64,000 nt of DNA from Enterococcus phoeniculicola ATCC BAA-412 (GCF_000407505.1 NZ_ASWE01000006.1:16793-80792); one strand, 5' to 3'; counted from the first letter of the stretch, positions 8,477-18,680 are shown. Program-made: numbers and translations. The notes: generated by a model not told the origin, from the letters alone.

Positions 8477-9070
8477 TTGAACAGAGAATTAAAAGTGTGG
8501 ATAGAGGGGACAATTATTGCGGCGCTTGCCATGGCATTATCTTTTATTCCTATCCAAATTGGTGTCAGCTTTTCGATTTCCCTAGGGCAAATTCCGTTGA
8601 CCGTTTTTGCGCTACGCAGAGGCTGGAAAGCGGGCGTTATGTCAGGACTGCTTTGGGGGCTGCTTCATTTTCCAACGAGTCAAGTGTACTATCTGTCAGT
8701 TATTCAAGTACTAATTGAATATCCGATTGCATTTACTTTTGGCGGATTAGCAGGTCTTTATGCGATGAAGCTTCGCAAAGCAACATTAGAAGGTGATTAT
8801 AAAAAAGGGCGTAGCTATATTCTTGCTGGTTCGTTTGCAGGAGGGCTTGCACGTTACTTTTGGCATTTTATAGCAGGAGTGGTTTTCTGGGGAAGTTTTG
8901 CAATGTGGGGATTCAGTCCGTTTCTTTACTCTCTAGTGATGAATGGGTTAAGTGGATTAGGGACTATTTTGGTAACGATAGTGGTTGCCTTGCTTATTTA
9001 TCAAAAGTCACCAGAGCTGTTTATACCAAAAGAGATTCGCAGAGAGTATCACTTAGAAAAAGGAAAGTAA
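8477..9070 (+). CDS. thiT: ECF transporter thiamine-specific substrate-binding subunit ThiT
   Basis: This 197-residue membrane S component has about six hydrophobic helices. ThiT binds thiamine and works with the shared EcfT-EcfA1-EcfA2 module, which is not in this window. The family signature region around ALRRGWKAGVMSGLLWGLLH is present, with the YPIAF segment further on. Translation begins at TTG 8477, eight bases after AAGGAGG. The TPP riboswitch upstream confirms the substrate. ThiN (25937-26575) would convert the imported thiamine to TPP. Overlapping open frames at 8446-8718 and 8860-9108 are shadows. Confidence 0.93.
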   Translation: MNRELKVWIEGTIIAALAMALSFIPIQIGVSFSISLGQIPLTVFALRRGWKAGVMSGLLWGLLHFPTSQVYYLSVIQVLIEYPIAFTFGGLAGLYAMKLRKATLEGDYKKGRSYILAGSFAGGLARYFWHFIAGVVFWGSFAMWGFSPFLYSLVMNGLSGLGTILVTIVVALLIYQKSPELFIPKEIRREYHLEKGK

Positions 9071-9103
9071 ATCAAAAATATAATTATTTTTTTTCACTAA
9101 AGT

Positions 9104-9147
9104 ATTAAATAAAAAAAGAATCTACCCAGATTCTTTTTTTATTTAAT
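9104..9147. terminator. Long perfect-palindrome bidirectional terminator
   Basis: A 20-bp perfect stem (9104-9123 with 9128-9147) has loop ACCC. A/T runs on both arms allow termination in both directions, between thiT and the leftward gene at 9271. Confidence 0.85.
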
Positions 9148-9270
9148 GTATTTTCGATAGTATTGTTTAAAATCATAAACAAAAAGGGAATAGATACTTG
9201 AGTGTCCACTTTCTAGATGAGAGAGTAGCTGTTTCTACAGTTTCAGGGAAGTGGCAGACGTTTTGAACAT

Positions 9271-9438
9271 CTATTGTTTTTTCAAATTTTGTTTATTTTT
9301 TAACGCGACAGATAGCTCAAATAAAGCATACAAGACAATTGAAATGACTAAAGGATAGACGAATATTCCACCAATATACAAACTCAAGAACGCTGTGAGA
9401 GCAACAAAACTGATTAAAAAATTTCTGACTTTTTCCAT
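9271..9438 (-). CDS. Small two-helix membrane protein, unknown function
   Basis: This 55-residue protein begins MEKVRNFLISF. It has two hydrophobic segments (about residues 5-22 and 24-43) and a basic tail (KNKQNLKKQ). The ATG lies seven bases after a clean GGAGG; an upstream TTG overlaps that site. I do not recognise the family. It has no nearby partner and is separated from the next leftward gene by about 475 bp of AT-rich DNA. The ribosome site and membrane topology make it probably real. Confidence 0.55.
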   Translation of the reverse strand: MEKVRNFLISFVALTAFLSLYIGGIFVYPLVISIVLYALFELSVALKNKQNLKKQ

Positions 9439-9453
9439 TTTTCTTACCTCCAA

Positions 9454-9913
9454 ATGTTTCTACTTGTTTGCTAAAAAATATGTATCTCATGCATTAATTA
9501 TACTCTGTTCCAGTTATATTTCAATGAATAGTTATTAATTTAAAATTTTTAAAAATAAAAATTTAATAATTTTAATTATTATTTAGGGAGTAATTCCTCA
9601 TTTTTGTACATAATAAATAGTTGAGAAAAAATTCAAGATAGATTCCTCGTTTGTTATAGTCATGCAATGTTCTAAAGAGATTCTACCTGATTAAGAAACA
9701 GCTGTTTTCAGACTAGAAGATTCTGTTAATACAAATTTACGAAAACATTAGAAGTGACAAGCACTAAGGCGTGTGAGGAATCTGGTTTCTACTTCCTTTT
9801 AGTTGTCCATTTAATAAGTATTCCGCTTTTTGAATCATAAAATACCTCTTATTTTCTCCGCTATTGGGAAAAATAAGGCAAGACATAAGAGAGACAGGTG
9901 TCCCACTCATTTC
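9454..9913. other. AT-rich intergenic stretch without a recognisable gene
   Basis: This stretch contains A/T runs around 9537-9585. I see no credible reading frame, RNA gene or terminator with a T tract. Confidence 0.5.
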
Positions 9914-10693
9914 TTACCTTGTATATTGGGCGAATAGTAAGTCTTCATGACTTTTTTCTAGCCGCCATCTTCGTTTATTCGACTGATAAATTAAAGTTGC
10001 CAATAAATTTTCTTCCTGATAACGGGAGCCTTTTATTTTCCATAAATAGTCTTCTACTACATAAATAGGAATACGATACTCTTTATCAATAAGTTCTGTT
10101 TGCTCGAAAGAAAAAACAACGCCTTCTTGGAGAATCCCCCTCATATCTTTGAGTAGATCACTATCAAGTTTTTCAACAGAGACCCCTTTTCGAAAGAAGG
10201 TTTTTCGATCATTTAATTTTTCTAAAACAATTCGTGTTAGTTTATCGGCAAGGATGCGATAAAATTCATCCATGTAGCGGTAGTAGACACGAGTCATATC
10301 TTCATTAAAATCAAAATATACAAAATTATTTTGCAATTTATAAAAAAATGGAGAATGGAGATGCGTTTTCATGTGACCAAAATAAAGTAATTCAGAAATT
10401 TCTAACGGGGTAAGTTCTTTTAACATAGCGATATCAGTGAAATCAATCCATTTTAAAGAGCTGCTTTGACGTTTTCGATAGATTTCATCAAAGTAGGCAG
10501 TTACCTCCTCTGTTCCCCGAAGGACCTTTAGCCCTGTATGTGTATCATATTCACCATAATCTGCTACAGGATCTAATAATAACAGGTTTTTGGGCTGGTG
10601 AACGATGCCGCGTACAAAATCAGAAGCGTGGATACCATGAGAGACAACCGCATTACTAATCGGATCTATATGTATATAAATTTTTTTCGTCAT
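9914..10693 (-). CDS. Conserved-looking cytoplasmic protein of unknown function
   Basis: The product is 259 residues starting MTKKIYIHID, with AGGGGTGA seven bases upstream; an alternative ATG three codons earlier is too close to that site. There is no signal peptide or membrane segment. The N-terminal half has short hydrophobic strands (KIYIHID, NLLLLDP). The middle is rich in aromatic residues (NNFVYFDFN, RVYYRYMDEFYR). The end is basic. I recognise no motif or family. It is transcribed alone, diverging from srtA. Codon use looks like the neighbours, so recent transfer is not suggested. Confidence 0.65.
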   Translation of the reverse strand: MTKKIYIHIDPISNAVVSHGIHASDFVRGIVHQPKNLLLLDPVADYGEYDTHTGLKVLRGTEEVTAYFDEIYRKRQSSSLKWIDFTDIAMLKELTPLEISELLYFGHMKTHLHSPFFYKLQNNFVYFDFNEDMTRVYYRYMDEFYRILADKLTRIVLEKLNDRKTFFRKGVSVEKLDSDLLKDMRGILQEGVVFSFEQTELIDKEYRIPIYVVEDYLWKIKGSRYQEENLLATLIYQSNKRRWRLEKSHEDLLFAQYTR

Positions 10694-10930
10694 CTCATTC
10701 ACCCCTTCTACGTAGCTAGTTTCATTTTACAACACTATGGCAGAAATTGCTTGTTTCTTTTACTTTAAGATTCTATTACAAAATAGTGATTTTCTAGGGA
10801 ATTTTCAAATTATTTCTGTCATTTTTGAATCATTTTTTCTCATAAAAAAATTGAATAAATAACTAGAAACATATAGGTGGTTTTTTTTAGTATTTATGAT
10901 AAGATAAAAACGATATAGAGGGGAGATCAT

Positions 10931-11653
10931 ATGAGAAATAAGAAGAAACGTTCTAGATTATCTAATTGGATTATAAACATATGTTTAGTTCTACTATTAT
11001 TAGTAGGGTTAGCCTTAGTGTTCAATAATCAAATTAAGAACTATTTAATTAAGATGAATGGGGAAAATTATGCGTTATCCTCTTTAACGAGTGATGAACT
11101 AGAAAAGAATATGAAGATGGATACGACCTTTGATTTTGATTCGGTCAATTCCATTAGCACGGAAGCTGTTTTTAAAGCGCAGCTTGCTAATAAACGGTTA
11201 CCTGTCATTGGTGGAATTGCTATTCCGAGGGTGGAGATCAATTTACCTATTTTTAATGGACTATCAAATGAAGCCTTGCTTTGGGGAGCTGGGACGATGA
11301 GTCCTAACCAGGTAATGGGTGAAGGAAATTATGGATTAGCGAGTCATCGCGCCTATGAGCCAGATTTGTTATTTACACCATTGGAAAATATGAAAAAAGG
11401 CGATACGATTTATATTACCGATTTGAAAAATATTTATACGTATAAAACCATTGTTAAGCGCCAAGTAGAACCAACCGAAGTAGAAGTGTTGGATGAAGTA
11501 GAAGGGAAAAAGCTGATTACGCTAATTACCTGTGCGGAGATTGAAGGAATCAATCGGATTGTCGTTCAAGGAGAGTTGGAATCAGTGACACCTGTAGAAA
11601 AAGCAACAGAGGATATGAAAAAAGCCTTTGAATTAGAACAAAAAACATATTAA
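10931..11653 (+). CDS. srtA: Class A sortase
   Basis: This 240-residue membrane-anchored transpeptidase would attach LPXTG proteins to peptidoglycan. A basic N terminus and one transmembrane helix (about residues 12-31) give a type II orientation. The catalytic set is His139 (in ASHRAY), Cys201 (in TLITC) and Arg209 (in INRIVVQG), in class A spacing. The start ATG follows GAGGGGAG. No LPXTG substrate gene lies nearby, which fits a housekeeping sortase. Confidence 0.93.
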   Translation: MRNKKKRSRLSNWIINICLVLLLLVGLALVFNNQIKNYLIKMNGENYALSSLTSDELEKNMKMDTTFDFDSVNSISTEAVFKAQLANKRLPVIGGIAIPRVEINLPIFNGLSNEALLWGAGTMSPNQVMGEGNYGLASHRAYEPDLLFTPLENMKKGDTIYITDLKNIYTYKTIVKRQVEPTEVEVLDEVEGKKLITLITCAEIEGINRIVVQGELESVTPVEKATEDMKKAFELEQKTY

Positions 11654-11752
11654 TAGTGAAGGAGGACAGAGAAACGAATCAATGTTGCTTTGTCCTTTTT
11701 TTGTCGGGATCAACGGATATTTGCTATACTGGTAAAAAGAGGTGAGCCAAGC

Positions 11753-13435
11753 ATGAATTTTCAAAAAGTCTACCCTTCAGAGAAATCGAAGCTTCTTTCC
11801 AAAATACAAAAAAGTCAATTACTATGGCCGTTTTATTCAGAACATTCACGCGCCAAGAGAGTCTTCCTTCAAGAAATAATGAATGGGCGTGCTTGGCAGA
11901 TAAAGGAAAGCGAACGAGTCGTTAGTTTCCTTTGCTTTTCCAGAGTGAAACCGGGGGAACCATTAATAGTGACAAATGCACTATTTCTAGATAGTCAGAT
12001 GGGATGGAAACAGAGTCTTCTGCATCTAGAAAAAGTTGCTAAAAAGCAGTTTTGTTCTGAGATAGTATTTGAGTTTCCTGGCGATTCCTTACAACTGAAA
12101 TTTTTAATTGAACAAGGATATCATCAGACGGGCACGCAATTTCAAAAAGAGCTTTCTTATCATACAGCATTGGTTCTTGGTGGAGGGGGTGCACATGGAA
12201 GCTATCAAATTGGAGTATGGCAGGCATTAAAAGAGTTAGGGATTACTTTTGAGCTTGTAACAGGGACTTCTGTAGGTGCATTAAACGGAGCGTTTGTTTT
12301 ACAGGATGACATTAAAGTAGCTAAAAAAATGTGGCAATCCTTATCTACGGAAGCAGTGATGAGTTTTCCTGCTGCTGCAAGAAATAATCAAACGATACGG
12401 GAGCTGATTTGGCAAATTGCTTCTTTAACAACTACGGCTATTCGTCAAAAAGGAGTCTCTACTCAACCTTTGCGTAAATTGTTAGAAGCAGCGATTCGAC
12501 AGGACAAGATAGAAAGCAGCCCTATTCGATTGTTTGTTGTGGCAACAGAGATGAGCGCACTAAAAGAAACCGTTGTAGAGATTAATAACGTAAAGCCAGA
12601 TCAAAGAGTAGAGTGGTTACTAGCCTCCGCTTCCTTTTTTCCAGCGATGCAGGCAACAGAAATTGATACGTTCTCCTATATGGATGGCGGGTACAGAAAT
12701 AATTTGCCAGTAGATGTGGCTATCCAAAATGGGGCAACAGAATACATTGCAATTGATATTAAAGGGCCTGGAATTACCAAGCATACTCGATTACCAGAAA
12801 CGGTTGTTTCTACTTCGCTTCACAGCCCTTGGGAATTAGGAACATTTTTAGTGTTTGACGCGACACGTTCCCAACAAAATTTACAGTTAGGATACCTGGA
12901 AACGTTAAAAAAGTTTGGCCAATTGAAAGGGCATTGGTATGCATTTGAACAGACAAAGGATATAGAGATATTATGGACTGGTTTTTGGCGAACTATACAA
13001 AAAGAGGGCTGCTTTAAAGAAAAAGATTTAATGGAAAAAAATATTCTGCATAAACTGCGTAAGTTATATAAAGACAGGGTGACAATAGAAACAATGGGAT
13101 TGGCGTTTATTGAACTTGCGGCAAAGTCATTTCAACTTTTACCAACGAAGGTGTATACTATCAATCAGTTAAAAGAAGAAATGAAGGGAAAACAACAACA
13201 GCCGCAGAGCAACGAGCTTGGTGTTTTGTCGGTTCAAGAATGGCTAGATAGATTTAAGGAAGAGACCTATGTCTTTTCGGAAAGAAATCAATTAAGATCT
13301 TTAAAAAAGGTATTGTTGGAGACAGAAGTTCTGTCAAAAAAACCGCAGGACATACAAAAAATAGTGCAAAGACAGCCAATTCAATTGCTTCTTGTTTTAT
13401 TTATTGATTATTTAATGGAGGGAACTACATGGTAA
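11753..13435 (+). CDS. Patatin-like phospholipase with an N-terminal extension domain
   Basis: The protein is 560 residues. Residues about 138-330 form a patatin domain: oxyanion loop GGGGAHGSYQ at 143-152, nucleophile Ser173 in GTSVG, and Asp311 in DGGYRNNLP. It is therefore a predicted Ser-Asp dyad lipid acyl hydrolase. The first 137 residues resemble a degenerate acetyltransferase-like fold, but I cannot name it. The last 200 residues are helical and of unknown role. ATG 11753 follows AGAGGTGAG; reading-frame sequence upstream to 11690 lacks a ribosome site. A TATACT -10 lies at 11725-11730. The end overlaps the next gene by 7 nt. Confidence 0.85.
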   Translation: MNFQKVYPSEKSKLLSKIQKSQLLWPFYSEHSRAKRVFLQEIMNGRAWQIKESERVVSFLCFSRVKPGEPLIVTNALFLDSQMGWKQSLLHLEKVAKKQFCSEIVFEFPGDSLQLKFLIEQGYHQTGTQFQKELSYHTALVLGGGGAHGSYQIGVWQALKELGITFELVTGTSVGALNGAFVLQDDIKVAKKMWQSLSTEAVMSFPAAARNNQTIRELIWQIASLTTTAIRQKGVSTQPLRKLLEAAIRQDKIESSPIRLFVVATEMSALKETVVEINNVKPDQRVEWLLASASFFPAMQATEIDTFSYMDGGYRNNLPVDVAIQNGATEYIAIDIKGPGITKHTRLPETVVSTSLHSPWELGTFLVFDATRSQQNLQLGYLETLKKFGQLKGHWYAFEQTKDIEILWTGFWRTIQKEGCFKEKDLMEKNILHKLRKLYKDRVTIETMGLAFIELAAKSFQLLPTKVYTINQLKEEMKGKQQQPQSNELGVLSVQEWLDRFKEETYVFSERNQLRSLKKVLLETEVLSKKPQDIQKIVQRQPIQLLLVLFIDYLMEGTTW

Positions 13436-13647
13436 AAGAATTTTCATATGAGATTGTTGAAGAAATTGCTGTATTAAGCGAGAATCCAAAAGGTTGGAGA
13501 AAAGAGTTAAATTTGGTGAGCTGGAATGGACGACCACCAAAATTTGATATTCGTGACTGGGCACCAGAGCATGAGAAAATGGGAAAGGGTGTTACGCTCA
13601 CAAATGAAGAGTTTGAGCTACTGCAAAAAACAATAAAAACAATGTAA
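13429..13647 (+). CDS. YdbC-type PC4-like ssDNA-binding protein
   Basis: These 72 residues match the bacterial PC4 (YdbC) family through LSENPKGWRKELN, WNGRPPKFDIRDW and PEHEKMGKGVTL. Family members are dimeric single-strand nucleic-acid binders; lactococcal YdbC is the model. The ATG overlaps the end of the patatin gene, so translation may be coupled. The role in transcription or repair is not established here. Confidence 0.85.
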   Translation: MVKEFSYEIVEEIAVLSENPKGWRKELNLVSWNGRPPKFDIRDWAPEHEKMGKGVTLTNEEFELLQKTIKTM

Positions 13648-13663
13648 AAGGAGCACCCTGTCG

Positions 13664-14548
13664 ATGAAGAGTATGACCGGCTTTGGAAAAAGCGTGAAAG
13701 AAAATGAATGGTATCAGTTAGAAGTAGAAATAAAAAGCGTCAACCATCGATTTTTAGATATTCAATTACGAATGCCAAGAGAGCTAAATGTATTTGAATC
13801 AGCAATGCGTGCAGCAGTAAAGGAAAGCTTACAAAGGGGGCGTGTTGAATTATTCTTTAAATTAACCCCTAAAAATAGTGGAACAAAAGAAGTGGTTGTC
13901 CGCTGGGAGTTGATTGATCAGCTAGTTCAAAAACTTCAATCAGGAATGAGTGAACGCTATGGACACAAGGAACTTTCGATGGACGGTCTTTTGCAGCAGA
14001 TTGTTGGAAACGAGGCGTATGTTGAGATTGTAGAAGAAACAAAAGAAGAAATGAATCTTGAATCGCTTACAAAGGACGCACTAAACCAAGCATTGCAAGC
14101 TATTGAAGACAGCCGTATTCAAGAAGGAAACATGATTCAAAAAGTATTAGAAAATTATCGGAAAGACTTCTCGGCTTTAGTATTGGCATTAAATGAGTTT
14201 GTAGAGGGGTTTGAGGCAGATTACAAGGAACGTTTTGAAACTAAGTTGAGAGAGTATTTAGGAGAGAATGTAGACGAGTCTCGGTTATTGACAGAAATGG
14301 CTATTTTACTTGAACGAGGAGATATCCATGAAGAGCTCGATCGTTTGACTATTCACTTGGAGAAACTAGGGGTACTTTTACAACAAACAGAACCTGTTGG
14401 TAGAGAGCTTGATTTTCTTATTCAAGAAATGAATCGCGAAGTGAATACGGTAGGTTCTAAGTCAAGTCCAATAGAGATTAAGAATCTGGTTGTCCAAATG
14501 AAGACAGTGTTAGAAAAAATTCGTGAACAAGTGCAAAATATAGAGTAG
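13664..14548 (+). CDS. yicC: YicC/YloC family endoribonuclease
   Basis: The 294-residue protein opens with the family hallmark MKSMTGFGK. It ends with the C-terminal DUF1732 region (REVNTVGSKSS...IEIKNLVVQMKTVLEKIREQVQN). Family members are endoribonucleases linked to mRNA and sRNA turnover. It begins the conserved yicC-gmk-rpoZ-priA cluster and follows AAAGGAG with an ATG at 13664. Confidence 0.9.
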   Translation: MKSMTGFGKSVKENEWYQLEVEIKSVNHRFLDIQLRMPRELNVFESAMRAAVKESLQRGRVELFFKLTPKNSGTKEVVVRWELIDQLVQKLQSGMSERYGHKELSMDGLLQQIVGNEAYVEIVEETKEEMNLESLTKDALNQALQAIEDSRIQEGNMIQKVLENYRKDFSALVLALNEFVEGFEADYKERFETKLREYLGENVDESRLLTEMAILLERGDIHEELDRLTIHLEKLGVLLQQTEPVGRELDFLIQEMNREVNTVGSKSSPIEIKNLVVQMKTVLEKIREQVQNIE

Positions 14549-14612
14549 TTTTTATTTTTGAAATAAAGGAAGACGAAGTATACTAAAAGAAATAGATAAA
14601 GGAGCGAGAAGA

Positions 14613-14897
14613 ATGAAGTATTATGATATAACGTTTCATGAGTTAAGTGGGAAAAGTGTGGTAAAGCGGTCTATTCCCTCTTCTTTAGAAGGCTTTGAGG
14701 TATGGAAGGATGCTTGTGTCTCTTATACAGAAGATGAGCTTTTGATACTAGTGAATGAAGGAACGTATGTGACACTGAAACAACGCTATATTGTAAGAAT
14801 TGATGCTAAAGAAGTTGATGGACCTGTGGAAAAACTTCTTTCTCGTCAGGATGAAATTATGGGCGTGGTCAATACGCTTGCCAATATGGGCTTCTAG
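14613..14897 (+). CDS. Hypothetical protein in the usual remA position
   Basis: This 94-residue soluble protein starts MKYYDITFHELSG after AAAGGAG. In Bacillus the slot between yloC and gmk holds remA, but this sequence does not resemble RemA. It has mixed strand and helix content, no cysteine pair beyond a single Cys, and no motif I know. It is probably a genuine gene of the cluster, restricted to related genera. The function is unknown. Confidence 0.65.
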   Translation: MKYYDITFHELSGKSVVKRSIPSSLEGFEVWKDACVSYTEDELLILVNEGTYVTLKQRYIVRIDAKEVDGPVEKLLSRQDEIMGVVNTLANMGF

Positions 14898-14970
14898 TCT
14901 TTGAATCAGCATTAAAATTATCGAAACGAGTGCAAAAGATTTTTTCATGTTCTCTAGGCAAGTATAGAAT

Positions 14971-15004
14971 CGAAAATAACTAAGCACACTTCTGTCCCGA
15001 CATC
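14971..15004 (-). repeat. Dispersed repeat, fragment in reverse orientation (copy 5)
   Basis: Read on the minus strand it begins GATGTCGGGACAGAAGTG and continues CTTAGTTATTTTCG. This closely follows the left arm and loop of the copy at 26701. The right arm and second hairpin are missing. Confidence 0.6.
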
Positions 15005-15146
15005 CTCATTTCACGAATAGTCTATAATTCTCACTAGAGGTGCTTGGCAGGCTAGCTTTTTGAAGAAAATCTCGCTATAATAAAGAAAGCCTTGAAAATT
15101 ACAGAAAAAAAGTGCAGAATAGACGTTAAGTGAAAAAGACAAGTGA

Positions 15147-15773
<627 letters not shown>

Positions 15774-15777
15774 GCTC

Positions 15778-16083
15778 ATGATGTTAAAACCGTCAATTGA
15801 CTCATTATTAAACCAAGTAAATTCAAAATATTCTCTTGTGATTTTGGCAAGTAAACGCGCACATGAATTAGATGCAGGCGCACAAGCAACGGTTGATTCA
15901 TTTGAATCTGTAAAAAGTGTAGGCCAAGCGTTAGAAGAAATCGATGGTGGGACAGTAATCAATGATCCTAATCCAGAATTAAAACGCGAACGTTTAAAAA
16001 TGGAATCCGAAGAACGAAAAGCACAACGTGAGCGTGAACAGCGTGAACTAGAAGCACGTATTCGCGACGAACAAAACTTATAA
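15778..16083 (+). CDS. rpoZ: RNA polymerase omega subunit
   Basis: This 101-residue omega subunit has the conserved start [10 protein letters not shown] and the [14 protein letters not shown] helix. It aids assembly of RNA polymerase. Its C terminus is a charged helix rich in Glu and Arg. It is cotranscribed with gmk (4-bp gap) and followed by a weak hairpin. Confidence 0.95.
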   Translation: MMLKPSIDSLLNQVNSKYSLVILASKRAHELDAGAQATVDSFESVKSVGQALEEIDGGTVINDPNPELKRERLKMESEERKAQREREQRELEARIRDEQNL

Positions 16084-16092
16084 AAGTGAAAA

Positions 16093-16127
16093 GCGGGGAC
16101 AGGGTGAAGTGAATTGTCTCGGCTTTT
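16093..16127 (+). terminator. Probable weak terminator after rpoZ
   Basis: GCGGGGACA and TGTCTCGGC pair imperfectly (one mismatch and one G-U) before TTTTTTATTTT. Confidence 0.5.
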
Positions 16128-16248
16128 TTATTTTCCTATTTAATAAGTCAAAAAAGAGGATTAATTTTTATTTATAATAAATCAATGCAACAAGACAAAT
16201 CATTGCTTCTTTAGTACAATAGTCGAGAAGTAAAAAGGAGGAAATGCG

Positions 16249-18666
16249 ATGAATAAATATGCCGAAGTAATTGTAGACGTCCCTACCATGCAAACCGATC
16301 AGCCGTTTACATATCTTATTCCGCAAGCACTTCAACCTTCTTTAAGCAAAGGAATGCGTGTAGAAGTTCCTTTTGGTAATGGAAATCGTCATGTACAGGG
16401 CTTTGTTACATCCGTCATCGAAAATCTATTGCCTAATCCAACAATTCCACTAAAGAGTATTGTGCGGGTTCTTGATCTGGCACCAGTATTGAATGATGAA
16501 CTTTTATTGATGGCCGACTTTATGAAAGAAAAAACGTTTGCCTTTAAAATTACCTGTCTGCAAACAATGCTTCCAAGTGTAATGAAAGCCGAATATGAAA
16601 AATATATTTATTTAAAGCAAGAAACCCACTCTGCTAAAAAACTGTATTTTGAAGAACAAACAGAAATCTCCTGGGAAGAAGCAGAGACAAGAGGAATTCT
16701 CCCTCCTTTAATGCAGCTTCGCCAAGAACAAGTCGTTGATATTCGTTATGAAGTCAAAACAAAAAATAAAGTGAAAACGATACGAATGGTGAAGACTGAG
16801 CTTTCAAAAGAGGAGTATCAGAAAGTGCAAGCTGGGATTGCCAAGAATGCAAAAAAACAGATTGAACTTCTTGAGCAGCTAAAAAATCAAGGGGAAGACT
16901 ACATTTCTGTGAGCCAGTTTAAGGCACAAGGACTTAGCACAGCCGTGTTAAATCAAGGGAAAGAAAAAGGCTGGTTATCCTTTATTGAAATGGAGCAGTA
17001 TCGAGATCCGTTTAACGAGCGGACATTTGAACAGACACATGCCTTAGCGTTAAACCCTGAACAGCAAGTAGCGGTTAATAAAATTGTCGAAAATGTGGGT
17101 GAATCCATAAGTAAGACATTTTTACTAGAAGGAATTACTGGAAGCGGGAAGACGGAAGTTTACCTGCAAACAATTTCTGAGGTTTTGGCCAAAGGGAAGA
17201 CAGCGATTATGCTCGTTCCTGAAATTGCTCTTACGCCACAAATGGTGGAACGGTTTAAGGGAAGATTTGGTGAGGCAGTAGCGGTTCTTCACAGTGGCTT
17301 ATCTCAAGGTGAAAAATATGATGAGTGGCGAAAGATTGAACGTAACGAAGCACAAGTGGTAGTAGGCGCGCGTTCTGCAATTTTTGCTCCCCTTCTAAAT
17401 CTAGGGGTGATCATTATTGATGAAGAGCATGAAGCTACCTATAAACAAGATGAATCCCCACGGTATCATGCAAGAGATTTGGCTTTGTGGCGAGGAAATT
17501 ATCATCATTGTCCTGTTGTTCTAGGAAGTGCAACCCCCTCTTTAGAATCAAGATCTCGAGCACAAAAAAATGTTTATCAGTTGTTGACGCTCTCAAAACG
17601 AGCAAATCCAAAAGCCTCCTTACCTAGGGTGGATATTATTGACATGAGAGATGAGTTTAAAAAACAAAATACGTCTTCTTTCTCTCTTGTATTGCAGGAA
17701 AAGATAAGGCAGCGTTTAGAAGACGCTGAGCAAACAGTTTTAATGCTTAATCGCAGGGGCTACTCTTCTTTTGTCATGTGTCGTGACTGCGGGTATGTAT
17801 TACCTTGTCCAAACTGTGATATTTCTCTAACACTACATATGGACACAAAGACAATGCGTTGTCATTATTGTGGACATGAAGAGGGGATTCCTCATCGCTG
17901 TCCAGACTGTGGGAAGGACAAAATACGTTATTATGGTACGGGAACACAAAAAGTGGAGGAAGAATTACAGGCACTTTTCCCAGAGGCTCGTATTTTACGA
18001 ATGGATGTTGATACGACACGACGAAAAGGGGCACATGAGAAGATTCTTACAGCGTTTGGGGAGAAAAAAGCAGATATATTATTAGGCACACAGATGATTG
18101 CTAAAGGATTGGATTTTCCGGATGTGACATTAGTGGGTGTACTTAATGCAGATACGTCCCTTAATTTACCCGATTTTCGTTCAAGTGAGCGGACATTCCA
18201 GCTTTTAACACAGGTAAGCGGACGTGCTGGACGTGCACATAAAGCCGGCGAGGTGATTATTCAAACCTTTAACCCAGAGCATTATGCTATTCAATTGGCG
18301 AAAACACAAAATTATGAGGACTTTTATCGGCAAGAGATGGTTGTTCGTCATCAAAGTGACTATCCCCCATATTATTTCACCGTAAAAATTACAGCAAGCC
18401 ATCCAGAAGAACAGGTGGCTGCACAAAAAATATTTGCTGTTGCAAAAGAGCTGAAAGAGACGCTCAGTGACCAAAGTCTGTTATTGGGTCCTACACCAAG
18501 TGCTATTTTGCGAGTGAAAAATCGTTATTACTATCAAATAATTATAAAATATAAGCGAGAGCCTAAGCTACAAGAAGCATTAACGAAGTTATTAAACGAT
18601 AGCCAAGCAACACAAAGACAAGGGCTATTGCTCTCCATTGACAGTGAACCAATGCATTTTATTTAA
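16249..18666 (+). CDS. priA: Primosomal replication restart helicase PriA
   Basis: This 805-residue 3'-to-5' DNA helicase reloads the replisome at stalled forks. An N-terminal DNA-binding region precedes Walker A (EGITGSGKTEVY, about residues 293-304) and the DEEH box. The zinc cluster has paired CxxC motifs (CRDC, CPNC, CHYC, CPDC). The C terminus is complete. The ATG follows AAAAGGAGG. It precedes def and fmt, as in Bacillus. Confidence 0.95.
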   Translation: MNKYAEVIVDVPTMQTDQPFTYLIPQALQPSLSKGMRVEVPFGNGNRHVQGFVTSVIENLLPNPTIPLKSIVRVLDLAPVLNDELLLMADFMKEKTFAFKITCLQTMLPSVMKAEYEKYIYLKQETHSAKKLYFEEQTEISWEEAETRGILPPLMQLRQEQVVDIRYEVKTKNKVKTIRMVKTELSKEEYQKVQAGIAKNAKKQIELLEQLKNQGEDYISVSQFKAQGLSTAVLNQGKEKGWLSFIEMEQYRDPFNERTFEQTHALALNPEQQVAVNKIVENVGESISKTFLLEGITGSGKTEVYLQTISEVLAKGKTAIMLVPEIALTPQMVERFKGRFGEAVAVLHSGLSQGEKYDEWRKIERNEAQVVVGARSAIFAPLLNLGVIIIDEEHEATYKQDESPRYHARDLALWRGNYHHCPVVLGSATPSLESRSRAQKNVYQLLTLSKRANPKASLPRVDIIDMRDEFKKQNTSSFSLVLQEKIRQRLEDAEQTVLMLNRRGYSSFVMCRDCGYVLPCPNCDISLTLHMDTKTMRCHYCGHEEGIPHRCPDCGKDKIRYYGTGTQKVEEELQALFPEARILRMDVDTTRRKGAHEKILTAFGEKKADILLGTQMIAKGLDFPDVTLVGVLNADTSLNLPDFRSSERTFQLLTQVSGRAGRAHKAGEVIIQTFNPEHYAIQLAKTQNYEDFYRQEMVVRHQSDYPPYYFTVKITASHPEEQVAAQKIFAVAKELKETLSDQSLLLGPTPSAILRVKNRYYYQIIIKYKREPKLQEALTKLLNDSQATQRQGLLLSIDSEPMHFI

Positions 18667-18680
18667 GAAAGGAAGCTTGC

